Made by a program: the position numbers and the translations under genes
Notes under the pieces: generated by a model
What the model was told of the DNA's origin: nothing
Databases searched by the model: none
Seen by the model: the letters and a program-made list of their open reading frames with translations, nothing else
Origin: Pseudomonadaceae bacterium
GTDB taxonomy: Bacteria; Pseudomonadota; Gammaproteobacteria; Pseudomonadales; Azotimanducaceae
Direction: 5' to 3'
Assembly: GCA_024743435.1 (NCBI GenBank)
Contig: JANSWO010000001.1
Span: 372,001 to 436,000 of the forward strand
Length of the DNA: 64,000 nucleotides
Shown: piece after piece, positions 1-9,527 of the stretch
How the letters are laid out: each line of letters begins with the position of its first letter
Numbering within the stretch: position 1 is the stretch's first letter

Positions 1-149
1 TCTGGCTACCCTGGGTGCTTCGCGGCTACGCCCTGACCGGCACCTTCTGGTTTCATCGAGGTGATCTGCTTGCGCATCACATGACCCTTGTGGGGTTTGC
101 GGGTGAGGTGGCGCTGGGCCCGGTACATGCTGAAGACGCCTGGCTCTAA
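1..149 (+). CDS. 3' end of an unidentified gene (partial)
   Basis: An open frame enters at the left edge (first full codon at base 3) and runs 48 codons to TAA at 147-149. The visible tail contains GYALTGTFWFHRGD and ends in EDAWL. I do not recognise a family. Its stop interlocks with the convergent antiporter stop (complement of 146-148), which supports both as real gene ends. Too little is visible to assign a function. Confidence 0.5.
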   Translation, partial: WLPWVLRGYALTGTFWFHRGDLLAHHMTLVGFAGEVALGPVHAEDAWL

Positions 150-1387
150 CCCTTGGGGTGTTGTAGCGGCTCAGCGTCGGTGATTCCGAGGCGGTGCAAC
201 AGGGCACCAACCGTTGGGCCTGCGAAGAACAGGGAAAACAGCACCATCGCAAAGACCATCGATTGCACCGTCCACCAATACGGCAGCGACGTTGGGATGG
301 ACAACACGAGCGCAATGGCGATGCCGCCGCGCAGGCCGCCCCAAACCAGCAGGTGCTGCCAGGCCCATCTGACCGGCTTCCCGAACAACGCAGACAGTGC
401 GCAGCTGAAGTAGACCGCAACCGCACGAGCGGCAACGCCAACCGGTACTGCGATAAGCATGGCGAGCCACTGCTGCGTGAACATCTCGAACGTAATCACG
501 AGCCCCATCAGCGCAAACAACACTGAATTGAAGAGCGTGCTGAGCCATTCCCAGGTGACCGAGCCGCCTGGCATGAGCTGCCGCTCATGGTTGTGCAACA
601 TCAGCCGCGCCGTGATCGCAGCCAGCATGACAGTGACGATGCCCGATACGTTGAACAGATGCTCACCGACCCAGAAGCTGCCAAACGCTGTGACAAGCAG
701 AACGCAATTGGTGGTCGCCATGGAGCCGAGGAGTCGAGCGAGCAGGGCGGCGCTCACCCCCATGGCAGCACCCACTATGCCGCCGCCAATAAATGACCGG
801 GCGAAGTCGGCGCCGATGTCTAGCGCGCTACCGGTGGTTTGGCCGAGCGCGAACGCGAGTACGACACTGAACAGGACGATTGCGGTCGCATCATTGTAGA
901 GAGACTCGCTCTCAACCAACGTGACCAGATCCTCCGGACAATTGCGCACTTTGAGCTGAGCGACCACGGCCACCGGGTCGGTGGCGGCGACGATCGCCCC
1001 GGTCAGCAGGGCAGCGATAACGGGGAAGCCGGCAGGATGGTTGATTCCCAGGTAGGCCAGCAGGGCCACCACACCTGCGGACGCCACGACACCGATTGTC
1101 GCCAGTAGCAGAGATGGCAGGAGCCACTTCAGCATCAGTGAGGGCTTCAGATGCCAGGCGGCCTCAAAAATCAGGATGGGAATAAAAACGTAGAAAACCA
1201 GCGATTGCACGTTAGCCGCGCGAATGCCGGTATCAAACTCCAACCACTGCGGCAACATGCCGAACAGGACGCCAGCGATGACGCAGGCAAGTGACGTATC
1301 CAGCCGTGTCAGTCGATCGAGCAGCAGGCCGGCGAGCCCGGCAGTCGCCAAGAACAGCGCCTGGCCAACGACGTGATCAATGGTCAT
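146..1387 (-). CDS. Cation:proton antiporter, CPA1 (NhaP-like) family
   Basis: An integral inner-membrane protein of about 413 residues with some 12 hydrophobic segments, expected to exchange Na+ or K+ for H+ and to serve pH and salt homeostasis. Family motifs are visible: ATDPVAVVAQLK, the ESLYNDATAIVLF segment (the ND pair of CPA1 exchangers), and GGLRGGIAIAL near the C-terminus. I chose the ATG at 1387 (MTIDHVV); an in-frame GTG at 1441 would add 18 non-hydrophobic residues. It stands alone, with its stop interlocked with the convergent partial gene. The transported ion cannot be told from sequence. Confidence 0.88.
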   Translation of the reverse strand: MTIDHVVGQALFLATAGLAGLLLDRLTRLDTSLACVIAGVLFGMLPQWLEFDTGIRAANVQSLVFYVFIPILIFEAAWHLKPSLMLKWLLPSLLLATIGVVASAGVVALLAYLGINHPAGFPVIAALLTGAIVAATDPVAVVAQLKVRNCPEDLVTLVESESLYNDATAIVLFSVVLAFALGQTTGSALDIGADFARSFIGGGIVGAAMGVSAALLARLLGSMATTNCVLLVTAFGSFWVGEHLFNVSGIVTVMLAAITARLMLHNHERQLMPGGSVTWEWLSTLFNSVLFALMGLVITFEMFTQQWLAMLIAVPVGVAARAVAVYFSCALSALFGKPVRWAWQHLLVWGGLRGGIAIALVLSIPTSLPYWWTVQSMVFAMVLFSLFFAGPTVGALLHRLGITDAEPLQHPKG

Positions 1388-1506
1388 CGAGTATTCCCCA
1401 CGGGGCCTATAGCGTGTTGGCGTGGAACGCCAGCAGCACACACAGCCATCCGGCGCGCGTTACCTTAGCGCGGCAATGCGCAGGTGTCGCGGCTGGAGCT
1501 AGTCGG

Positions 1507-2319
1507 CTAGCCGAAGAAACGCTGGTTCAGCTCGCCGCAGCGTTCACTGATGCTGTCCGCCACATAGCCAGCATCGAGGGATGCAAGCACATCATGTTTG
1601 GTGCCGGCTTTGAAGCTGTGCGAGCGCTCCAGGTTCAGCTCATCGGCGCGCATACCGAGGAAGTTCGCAAGCTCAGCGCCTTCGCTGCGAATCTCATTGG
1701 TTCGAACAACAAGCAGGCGATCCTCGGAGATGGTCTGCATGACGGTCGAGTTGTAGCGCTGCCAGAAGTCCAGATAGCACGCGAGCGGATACAGTCCCCG
1801 CTTCGTCAGCGGTTCATCGAAGGGGCCAGGGGTGTAGTCCGAAGGCCTGAACCAGTAGTCGAGCAGCGCCTGCATCTCGTCATCGATGGGTAACGACAGC
1901 TGATGGTTGAAGCAGGAATCCACCCACGATGCGCACTCACGAATAGTGAGAACAAATTTCGCGTCCGGAAAAATGTCCCGCAGCATCGCAAGGAACGGGT
2001 AGTTGAACACGGAGGAGTCCATCGCCAGCCACAGCCTTCGGTCACGCTTAATCAGGTAGTCACGAATCTCACTGTCATTTGACTCGCCGCGCTGCCAGGC
2101 GAGGGTGGTTCGGATGGTCTGGCCGCGCTCCGGTTCGTGATTGGCGCGATGGCTTTCCTTGAACAGGTTAGCCAGGGAGTGCGTGCCGGTTTTCATAGCG
2201 CCCACGCAGTAGGCGTGGAATGGGCGAGGTCGCAGGCGAGGCAGGAGAAACTCCCGTACCGGGCCGCGAATGAGTGTTTTCTTGACGAGTTCGAGCACGC
2301 GTGGCTTCCCTGCTTCCAA
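1507..2319 (-). CDS. Sulfotransferase family protein
   Basis: About 270 residues with the two PAPS-binding elements of sulfotransferases: a 5'-phosphosulfate loop GAMKTGTHSLANLF near residue 40, and the 3'-phosphate region FVLTIRECASWVDSCF near residue 125. It would transfer sulfate from PAPS to a hydroxyl or amine; the acceptor is unknown. The frame opens with TTG at 2319. A GTG at 2298 has a better-placed AGGGA-like ribosome site and may be the true start. There is no signal peptide, so it is probably cytoplasmic. Neighbours give no substrate clue. Confidence 0.75.
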   Translation of the reverse strand: MEAGKPRVLELVKKTLIRGPVREFLLPRLRPRPFHAYCVGAMKTGTHSLANLFKESHRANHEPERGQTIRTTLAWQRGESNDSEIRDYLIKRDRRLWLAMDSSVFNYPFLAMLRDIFPDAKFVLTIRECASWVDSCFNHQLSLPIDDEMQALLDYWFRPSDYTPGPFDEPLTKRGLYPLACYLDFWQRYNSTVMQTISEDRLLVVRTNEIRSEGAELANFLGMRADELNLERSHSFKAGTKHDVLASLDAGYVADSISERCGELNQRFFG

Positions 2320-2466
2320 TGGCCGAGGTCCAGATACCCGCTGCGAGGGCGAATCCGAACGCTGTCACGCTAAGGGATCGATCACACGGCCTCAAGCACG
2401 GGTTTGTAAGCCGTGATTGGGGTCTCAAAGATCAGGTGTGGTGGCGGGGTAGTAGTGAAGGCAGGC

Positions 2467-2496
2467 GCGACGACTGACGTTGCCGTCAGTCGTCGC
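2467..2496 (-). terminator. Strong hairpin downstream of the cadherin-like-repeat gene
   Basis: A perfect 13-bp inverted repeat (GCGACGACTGACG with its complement) encloses a 4-base loop, 28 bases past the stop at 2525. There is no run of T after it, so it may protect a 3' end or act with Rho rather than be a classic intrinsic terminator. Confidence 0.5.
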
Positions 2497-2524
2497 TCTC
2501 GTCGAGCGGCCCACCAATAGCAGC

Positions 2525-5140
2525 TCAGGGCGTCTCGGGCAGCACCGAGCAGGACGTGGTGTCGTTGAAGTAGGTGTCGGTCTCGAACAGCTTCGTCACC
2601 TGGCCAGAAACCGGATCGATCGAATATACGTAGGAGTCGCCGTATTCCACCCGGACGTCTGTGCCGTACAGCATGCCATCGCACCATGCCAGCGCAGTCC
2701 AGACAACTTCGCTGTCCGGCTCGTTCGGAATCATGTCGGCAAACAGCAGCGTCGGCTGACGGGTCGCGACATCAACCGTATACAGGTTTCGGTAGGTCAC
2801 CACGTACAGCGTGCCGTCGTCTGCGAAAGCCATATCGCCCGTACCGCCGAGGCTACCTCGTTGCAGGCCATTGACGTTGCCGAGCAGCGTGTCTTCCGCG
2901 GTATCGCTGTCAATGCGATACAGGCGATCGCCCGCATCCATCATGTAGAAGTCACCATCTGGCGCCATCGCAAGCCGCTTCGCGAATCTGCCGATACGCG
3001 GGTCATAAGTATGAGCGATTGAGTTCATGCCCGTGTTCGGATCCCAGGCGCCCATTTGGTCCCAGGAGTTGAGCATCTCGGTATACCAGACCTCGCCGGT
3101 GTGGTGGTTCATCTCCATCGCCTGGTTACCGAATGATCCATAGCCCGCGAGGGTGTAGGTGCCCAGGGTGATATTCAGCTCCCACATCTCGGCCAATCGG
3201 TTTGAGCCGTAGATGATGATGTCACCGGGGTCGCCAATCACCAGGTTCACCGTGGCGACATTGCTGGTTGCGCTGCCGTCGGAGGCCTCATAGGTGAAGC
3301 TGTCGCGGCCCTCGAATCCCGCATCCGGTGTGTACGTGAACGAGCCATCGGCATTCATGACGACGAAGCCGAACTCGCCCTGGCTGACCACGCTTGGCGT
3401 GAGTGTATCGCCATCGATGTCAGTATCGTTGGCCAGCACGCCAGCGGGATTGATAACCAGATCGACGTCCGGGTCACCGACAAAGTTGTCATCGACCGCT
3501 ATCGGCGCGTCGTTCGTACCACTCACAATGATGCTCACAGCCACGGTGTTGCTGTTACCGCTGCCATCGTTGGCGGCGTAGCTGAAGCTGTCTGTGCCTG
3601 CGAAGTCGGCATCCGGCGTGTAGACAAAGCTACCGTCGCTCTGCAGCGAAACGTTGCCGTTGCTCGCCTGGCTGATCAAAACCGCCGTCAGCGTATCGCC
3701 GTCATCATCGGTATCGTTGCTGAGTACGCCGCTAGCGCCAACTGACAAAGCGGTGTCTTCCGTGCCGCTGTAGCTGTCTGGCAGGGCCACGGGCAGAAAG
3801 TTGAAGTCGGTGACGTTGATGGAGACGGTGACGCTTGCTGACGTCAGGCCGCCATCGTCCGCCCGGTAGGTGAACGAGTCAGGGCCTTCGAACAGCGGAT
3901 CCGGGGTGTAGTCGAAGCTGCCGTCGCTGTTTAGGTTCAGCGTGCCGTTGCTTGTGCTCAGTACTAACACCGCGCTCAGGCTGTCGCCGTCGACGTCGCT
4001 GTCATTGCTGAGCACGCCCGGTGCGTTGACGATCAATACGTCGTTGCCTGGAATGCTGTAGCTGTCTGCGGACGCCCCGGGGGCATCGTTCACACCAGAG
4101 ACGTCAATCGTGACGGTTGCCAGGTTGCTGTTGGCGCTGCCGTCGCTGGCCTGGAACGTGAAGCTGTCTGTGCCCGCAAAATTGACGTTGGGGGTGTAAG
4201 TCAGATTCGGTGCGGTACCCGTGACTGCCCCGTTGGTTGGGTTGCTGACGACGTTGAAGGTCAGTGGGTCGAGATCAACATCATCGCCGGTGAGCAGAAT
4301 ATCGACCGCGAGTTCTTCGTCGGTATTCACGCTCTGGTCAAAGGCCGATGGCGGGTTGTTAGGTGACTCGGTGCAGCTCGCCAGGTCGTCGATGCGACCG
4401 CCAACGGCAAACAGTTCCGATGCAGCGCCGCTGCTCGTATCGATAACGAAAATCGCGGATCGATCGGCAATCTCGTCGTAGCTGCTGCCGTACAGCGCGT
4501 TGCTGCACCAGGCAAGTCCCGTCCAATTACCAACGCTCAGGTTTCCGCCTGCGAGCAGCGTTGCGTTCAATGTGGTTAGGCTGGCGGTGTACAGGTCCTG
4601 GCCATTGGCGAGGTAGAGCGTGTCGTCGTCAGCAAATGCGATGTCGCCCGTGCCGCTGGGGCCTGCGCTGATACCACCCATGTTGCCCACGAAGGTGGTG
4701 CCACCGGAATTGGTGTTCAGGATGAATATGTCGTTCAGATCGTCGATGGCGTACAGAGTGTCCGAGCTGTTGATCGCCATTCGGCTAGCCAGGCGGCCTG
4801 GTGACGGATTGAACTGGCGCACGGTAGTGCTCGACTGCGAAGCGGGCTCCCAGTAACCGAACTCGTCTGCGCTGTTGCCCCATTCAAAGTAGAAGATCTG
4901 GCCTGCGCCCTCGAGGTTCGCGAGTGCTCGGGTGCCGGTTGGCAGATCGGGCTGTTGGCTGGATGTGCTGTTGATCAGGTCGATGAGCCACAGCTCACCA
5001 GACTCGTTAGCTCCGTACAGCGTATCGGCATGGCCGCTGAAGCTCGCCAGTGCTGCCGTAATTGCGAAGGCGGATGCGCGTAGTACGGTGCTACAAGGCT
5101 TCAAACCTTGCCGCAAAGCTCTACTCGTGGTGCCAGACAT
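2525..5140 (-). CDS. Large secreted protein: duplicated propeller-like domains flanking cadherin-like repeats
   Basis: 871 residues from the ATG at 5140, preceded by an AGAGGGG ribosome site. Signal peptide about 1-37. Residues about 39-259 form a Tyr/Trp-rich beta-repeat block. Residues about 260-640 hold four tandem-95/cadherin-like units with NDAP-type starts and GVLSNDSDVDGD-type calcium loops. Residues 640-871 are a second copy of the first block; both copies contain GTGDxAFADDxTLY, LAWCxxxLYG and a closing Ser-Cys. Each block therefore has two Cys that could form a disulfide. Likely a cell-surface or released adhesive protein; the ligand is unknown. No type I secretion tail is evident. 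Confidence 0.8.
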   Translation of the reverse strand: MSGTTSRALRQGLKPCSTVLRASAFAITAALASFSGHADTLYGANESGELWLIDLINSTSSQQPDLPTGTRALANLEGAGQIFYFEWGNSADEFGYWEPASQSSTTVRQFNPSPGRLASRMAINSSDTLYAIDDLNDIFILNTNSGGTTFVGNMGGISAGPSGTGDIAFADDDTLYLANGQDLYTASLTTLNATLLAGGNLSVGNWTGLAWCSNALYGSSYDEIADRSAIFVIDTSSGAASELFAVGGRIDDLASCTESPNNPPSAFDQSVNTDEELAVDILLTGDDVDLDPLTFNVVSNPTNGAVTGTAPNLTYTPNVNFAGTDSFTFQASDGSANSNLATVTIDVSGVNDAPGASADSYSIPGNDVLIVNAPGVLSNDSDVDGDSLSAVLVLSTSNGTLNLNSDGSFDYTPDPLFEGPDSFTYRADDGGLTSASVTVSINVTDFNFLPVALPDSYSGTEDTALSVGASGVLSNDTDDDGDTLTAVLISQASNGNVSLQSDGSFVYTPDADFAGTDSFSYAANDGSGNSNTVAVSIIVSGTNDAPIAVDDNFVGDPDVDLVINPAGVLANDTDIDGDTLTPSVVSQGEFGFVVMNADGSFTYTPDAGFEGRDSFTYEASDGSATSNVATVNLVIGDPGDIIIYGSNRLAEMWELNITLGTYTLAGYGSFGNQAMEMNHHTGEVWYTEMLNSWDQMGAWDPNTGMNSIAHTYDPRIGRFAKRLAMAPDGDFYMMDAGDRLYRIDSDTAEDTLLGNVNGLQRGSLGGTGDMAFADDGTLYVVTYRNLYTVDVATRQPTLLFADMIPNEPDSEVVWTALAWCDGMLYGTDVRVEYGDSYVYSIDPVSGQVTKLFETDTYFNDTTSCSVLPETP

Positions 5141-5272
5141 GTGTATACCCCTCTTTGCGGCCCGCTGTGCTGTGGGTCCGCGCAAAATGCTTCCTTGCGC
5201 AAAATCGCGGCGTTTAGCGCGGTTTTGCCTCTGTTCTCGGCTCGCGCCGTCGTTGTCGGCCTCAAATAGCAT

Positions 5273-5303
5273 GCGAGCGGATCGTTAACACAAGTCCGCT
5301 CGC
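5273..5303. promoter_or_regulatory. 9-bp dyad upstream of the cadherin-like-repeat gene
   Basis: GCGAGCGGA and its exact complement are separated by 13 bases, about 130 bases upstream of the start at 5140. It has the shape of an operator or a leader hairpin. No binding protein can be named. Confidence 0.3.
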
Positions 5304-5537
5304 TCAAGGGCTCACAAGTCGCTCTACCGAAGGCCTCCCTCGTCGATAGCTGCGGCTTTTCGAGCCATAGCGCTACCTGCACGCGCTACGATCTGGGCCG
5401 TTCACCTGCCATATCCGGACGTTCTTTTCCGGGGTATTTCTTATTGTTTTTCGTCGTTGACCGCGTTACGTAAGAGTCCCCTTAGGAGTCCCTGTCAGGA
5501 TCGATCATCGATGGATTCGATTGGCTTGCCAACCGGG

Positions 5538-5557
5538 CGTCGAGATGGCTCTCGACG
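5538..5557. repeat. Perfect 8-bp hairpin in the 5141-5679 gap
   Basis: CGTCGAGA, a 4-base loop, and the exact complement. It lies about 120 bases past the stop of the CysZ-family gene (minus strand) and could be that transcript's 3' hairpin. Apart from this and the dyad at 5273-5303, I see no gene or clear promoter in the 539-base gap. Confidence 0.4.
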
Positions 5558-5679
5558 AATGTCCCTTCCGGTTGATGCTGCCGCGCTCCAGACAATCAGC
5601 GACCCGTGAAGAGTAATCTACCTGCGCTGAAAGTAAACCTGTGTAACGGACATGTAAGTCTGTCTGCTTAAATCGGCAA

Positions 5680-6423
5680 TCAGACTTCCTGCTGGTCCTC
5701 GGCGTGGTTTTCCAGCCGCAAAATCGTACCGCCAACGACAGCGGCCGCGATCGCCACCACATTCAGCAGGGGAATGGCCATAGCGAGCGTCGCACAGAGG
5801 CCAAACCCCAGAGCCGCGGGGCGTTGACTGCGTAGTTCGAGCAATGTCGCACGAAAGGGTAGGCGTCGGTTTTCGCCGGCATAATCCGTAAATTGCACGG
5901 CCATGATCCAGGCGCCAAAAGCCAGCCAGAGCGCGGGCGCGGCCAGATTAATCACCGGCACAAGGCCGATGAGAAAGACCAGCAGTGCGCGGGGCAGGTG
6001 ATAGGCGAGCTTGCGCAGTTCGCGTGCCAGTGCTTCGGCAATGCTGGTGAGCCAGCCGGCGTCGGCGTCGGGTGCAGTCCCCGTGACAATGCGCTCCACT
6101 CGAGCAGAGAGCAGACCCATGAATGGGCTTGCGATGATCAGAGCCAGAAAGGCCAGCAACCAGGTGCCGATGAGCACCGTAACAATGGTCAGCAGCACGC
6201 TGAGTACGTCGCCGACGAAACCCGCCCACTCCGGCAGCTTTGCAACGGCCCAGCCGGCGAGGTCGGTGATTGCGTCCAGCGTAATCCAGGTGCCGACTCC
6301 CACGCAGGTCGCGCTGATCGCCAGCGGAAGCCAAAGCACGCTAATGAGCTCTCGGCGTTTGAGCAATGTCACGCCGTCGAAGAAACAGCGTATGCCATGC
6401 GTAAAGCTGCTAGCGGCGGTCAT
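5680..6423 (-). CDS. CysZ/EI24-family membrane protein
   Basis: About 247 residues with several long hydrophobic segments (LISVLWLPLAISATC, LLTIVTVLIGTWLLAFLAL, ALLVFLIGLVPVINLAAPAL). The WIMAVQFTDYAGE stretch and overall layout match the CysZ/EI24 family, whose CysZ members take up sulfate for cysteine synthesis. The ATG at 6423 overlaps the upstream aminotransferase stop as ATGA, so the two are translationally coupled. A longer frame to 6519 lies inside the aminotransferase and is not needed. Sulfate transport is inferred from the family; no cys genes are adjacent. Confidence 0.75.
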   Translation of the reverse strand: MTAASSFTHGIRCFFDGVTLLKRRELISVLWLPLAISATCVGVGTWITLDAITDLAGWAVAKLPEWAGFVGDVLSVLLTIVTVLIGTWLLAFLALIIASPFMGLLSARVERIVTGTAPDADAGWLTSIAEALARELRKLAYHLPRALLVFLIGLVPVINLAAPALWLAFGAWIMAVQFTDYAGENRRLPFRATLLELRSQRPAALGFGLCATLAMAIPLLNVVAIAAAVVGGTILRLENHAEDQQEV

Positions 6424-7721
6424 GGGGGTGAGGCCACTGCGGCATCGATCGAGGCTTCGAGGACATCGACAACCGTGTCCAGTTGGATCTCGCTGACGAC
6501 GAATGGCGGGCCCATACAAACGATATCGCGCACGTCGCCCGTGCCGCCGCCATAGAAAAACACGCCGCGTTTTAGCGCTTCGCCGACGATCCGATTCGAG
6601 ATGCCCTGCTCGATTGGGAACGGCTCGAGCGAGCTGCGATCGGCAACGACCTCAATGGCCTGGAGCAACCCCCTGCCACGCACTTCTGCGACGTTGGGAT
6701 GATCATGCAGACGCGCGCGTAAGGCCGCGCCCAGCCGCTCTCCCATTGTCGCGGCACGTTCGACCAATTTGTCCCGACGTAGAATCTCGAGCACTTTGGC
6801 GGCTCCTGCGCAGGCGGCGGGATGAGCGCCGAACGTGTGAAACATAACGGCGAAGCCTGCATCACTGATCGGTTGGGCAATACGATTTGGCGCGTAGACG
6901 CCGCCCAGGGGTGCATAGCCACCGGCAAGTCCCTTGCCGGCCACTAACAGGTCAGGGGTTGCTGACCAATGTTGAAAGCCAAAGTTTTTGCCCGTACGTC
7001 CAAAGCCAGTCATGACTTCGTCGGCGATCCACAGTATGTCGTGCTCATCGCAGATCGCGCGTACGTCAGCCCAGTAGCTGTCATGGGGTATTTGCGCGCC
7101 GCCGCTGGAACCGGTGATGGGTTCGGCCACAAATGCAGCAATCCTGTGGCCACCGACGCGCTCGATGCTCGCCAGCAGATCGTCTCGATAGTAGCGCGCC
7201 GGATCCGCATCCGGGCAACGCAGCAGGTAAGGCGTGGCGCAACTTGGATTGCCTGGCAGGGCATGTTCCAGCCCCCGCTTGCGTGAGGCGTGACCGGAGA
7301 GCCCGGTGGTGGCCACCGTGGTGCCATGATAGGAAAGTGAGCGCGTCAGTATCTGAGTCTTCTCCAGATTGCCGCGGGCGCTGTGATACTGGAGCGCCAG
7401 TTTTACCGCAGCCTCAACCGCCTCTGAGCCGCCGGATGTGATGTGGATGTGTTCAAAGCCATCGGGAAGCCAGTGCTGCGTGAGCTCGTCAGCCAAAGCA
7501 TGACGGCCGGGGGTCAGCCAGGGTGGCACAACGTAGGTGACGTCACGCGTCGCCTGGTTGATCGCGTCAGCAACTTCGGTGTTGCCATGGCCAATATTGA
7601 CAACGATAGCGCCGCCCGCGGCGTCGATGATCTCTTGACCGTCCGCAGTGACCAGCACGCTGCCGTGGGCGCTGCGGATATCGATACTGCGTGCGGCGGG
7701 GACGAAGGGCCAATGGCTCAT
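6420..7721 (-). CDS. Class III PLP-dependent aminotransferase
   Basis: 433 residues, the usual length for omega-amino acid or diamine aminotransferases. Visible features: the substrate-side region VPPWLTPGR, the phosphate-cup motif SGGSEAVEAAVKLA, the DEVMTGFGRTGK segment with the PLP-pyridine Asp, and the Schiff-base lysine in VAGKGLAGGYAPLGG. It moves an amino group from an amine or omega-amino acid to a keto acid. It is coupled by ATGA to the CysZ-family gene. The substrate cannot be read from the sequence. Confidence 0.88.
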   Translation of the reverse strand: MSHWPFVPAARSIDIRSAHGSVLVTADGQEIIDAAGGAIVVNIGHGNTEVADAINQATRDVTYVVPPWLTPGRHALADELTQHWLPDGFEHIHITSGGSEAVEAAVKLALQYHSARGNLEKTQILTRSLSYHGTTVATTGLSGHASRKRGLEHALPGNPSCATPYLLRCPDADPARYYRDDLLASIERVGGHRIAAFVAEPITGSSGGAQIPHDSYWADVRAICDEHDILWIADEVMTGFGRTGKNFGFQHWSATPDLLVAGKGLAGGYAPLGGVYAPNRIAQPISDAGFAVMFHTFGAHPAACAGAAKVLEILRRDKLVERAATMGERLGAALRARLHDHPNVAEVRGRGLLQAIEVVADRSSLEPFPIEQGISNRIVGEALKRGVFFYGGGTGDVRDIVCMGPPFVVSEIQLDTVVDVLEASIDAAVASPP

Positions 7722-7799
7722 GGCGAATCCGGATTTAGCGGTAGAGCGATGTTCTCGCCTGTCGCGGGCGCTGCTGTCAAGGGCTGCAGGCTCGAAGAA

Positions 7800-9497
7800 C
7801 TACTTTGAGGCAGCTTCCCGGTACGGCGTGCCCGACTGGAACAGCAACAGTTGCGTCCGCATCTGGTCCGCCGCTGCGCCAAGGCCATCGGAGAGCTCAT
7901 AACGTTCAATTGCTGCTTTTTGCTTGCTGATCGCCTCAGTGAACTGGCCCGCCTCCGCCAGTGCTACCGCCCAGGTATCCAAGTATCCCCAGTCGTCGAA
8001 GCTGAGCGCCATCGGTTCTATCAACTCGAGTGCGCGCGTGCCGTCGCGCAGTGAATCATCCGGGCTGGTTGATAGTAGCCAGGCCAGATTGTTGCGCGCG
8101 GCCCGATTGCCGCTCGCCAAGGCGGCATCGAAGTTTGCGATTGCCAGGCGATGATTCAGTGGCAGGTGCGTGCCTGTCTGATAAAGGCTGCCGAGTAACA
8201 CCTGTGCCTCGGCATAACCCGAATTGCTGGCGGTCAGCAACCACTCCAGCCCACGTGACAGGCGCTCAGGATCGTTCATCAACAAGCGCGCCAGGCGAAA
8301 CTGGGCAGCCGAATAGCCATTTCTGGCGGAAGACTCGAGGTAACGCGCAGCCTCCTGCGGATTTGGTGCTGGCTTGCGGTAGTCCATGTACGCAAGACCC
8401 ATGAGGTAGCCGGCGAATGTATTGCCCGCGTCAGCCTGTTCCATCTGCCAGGCCAGTAGCGGCTCAGAGATTTCACTGTTGCGTTGTTTGTACAGCGGTC
8501 CTGCATACTCAGCTCCGTCGGGTAGCCGCAGCAGTCCGTGGCTGATGCTATCGCGTAGCCATACGCCACTCAGCTCGAAGCCGAGTGAGTCCCGTCGGAC
8601 GCCGGGGCCAACCGTGGTATTGAGTTCCCACATCCCCTCGTGACTGGCACCGTTTGGACGCAGCTCGATGCCCTGGCCAGAGCGAGCGCCAGCTTCCCAT
8701 TCACCCTCGTAGCTCGACCCATCGAAGCGCACCTCGCGGCCGAAGCCGTGGCGCTTACCGTCGAGCCAGGTGCCTTCGTATTGCAGGCCCGCTCTGGTTG
8801 TCAGTGTGCCGTAACCGGATCGCTTGCCACTCTGCCATTGGCCTTCGTAGCGGCTACCGTTCTCCTCCAGAGTGCCGAAACCGTCCGGTGCATCTCCGGC
8901 CCAGGAACCCGCATATGTGCCGCCGCTGGCGCTTTGAAACTCGCCCTCGCCGTGTCTGGCGCCGCGGGAGAATTGACCCTCGTAGCGAGATCCGTCTGGA
9001 TAAGAATAGGTGCCGGTGCCGTGGGGTACGTCACCCAACCAGCTACCGCTGTAGTGACCGCCCGGGCCGCTTATCTCGCCCGCTCCGCTACGTATGCCGT
9101 TGTCGAAACCGCCCTGGTATCGATTGCCTTCGGAGTCGATCAGCACGCCAGTGCCATGTGGCAGCCCGGCGTGCCACTCGCCGTCATACACGGTGCCATC
9201 GGGGCGCTCATCCCTGCCTTTGCCGTGTGGTTTGCCGTCTTTGAATTGCCCTGAATAGTAGCGTCCGCTGGGCCATCGATAGCTCGCGCGCCCGCTGTAG
9301 TTGAGCGCTTCAGGTCGAATTCTGCGCTCCTTGCCTCGTGCCGTGGTGAGCACGCCGGCCTGCGGATCCACGGCAATCGGCTCACTTGCAGGCTCCTGTT
9401 CCGGCGTCGTCGCGCACGCACTGACGAGCAGGAGCAGCAGCGCACAGACTGAGGCTCGCGTTGGCCAGGTGCGGTGATCGACACGGGTGTCAGTCAT
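7800..9497 (-). CDS. MORN- and Sel1-repeat lipoprotein
   Basis: About 565 residues. The N-terminus has a hydrophobic stretch ending LLLVSAC, a good lipobox, so this is probably an outer-membrane lipoprotein. Residues about 65-320 hold around ten MORN repeats of the YxGxWxxGxxHGxG type. The rest contains Sel1/TPR-like helical repeats (SAAQFRLARLL, AEAQVLLGSLY). Such proteins act as scaffolds and the partner is unknown. The ATG at 9497 is preferred over an in-frame TTG three codons upstream. It lies 30 bases after the PagL-like gene, probably co-transcribed. Confidence 0.8.
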   Translation of the reverse strand: MTDTRVDHRTWPTRASVCALLLLLVSACATTPEQEPASEPIAVDPQAGVLTTARGKERRIRPEALNYSGRASYRWPSGRYYSGQFKDGKPHGKGRDERPDGTVYDGEWHAGLPHGTGVLIDSEGNRYQGGFDNGIRSGAGEISGPGGHYSGSWLGDVPHGTGTYSYPDGSRYEGQFSRGARHGEGEFQSASGGTYAGSWAGDAPDGFGTLEENGSRYEGQWQSGKRSGYGTLTTRAGLQYEGTWLDGKRHGFGREVRFDGSSYEGEWEAGARSGQGIELRPNGASHEGMWELNTTVGPGVRRDSLGFELSGVWLRDSISHGLLRLPDGAEYAGPLYKQRNSEISEPLLAWQMEQADAGNTFAGYLMGLAYMDYRKPAPNPQEAARYLESSARNGYSAAQFRLARLLMNDPERLSRGLEWLLTASNSGYAEAQVLLGSLYQTGTHLPLNHRLAIANFDAALASGNRAARNNLAWLLSTSPDDSLRDGTRALELIEPMALSFDDWGYLDTWAVALAEAGQFTEAISKQKAAIERYELSDGLGAAADQMRTQLLLFQSGTPYREAASK

Positions 9498-9527
9498 GAT
9501 GGGCAATACTTGTCGCGCCAGTTCAGA

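Noticed and set aside
6424-6519. Upstream extension of the CysZ-family gene
   Set aside because: It lies inside the aminotransferase gene; the ATGA overlap gives a better start.
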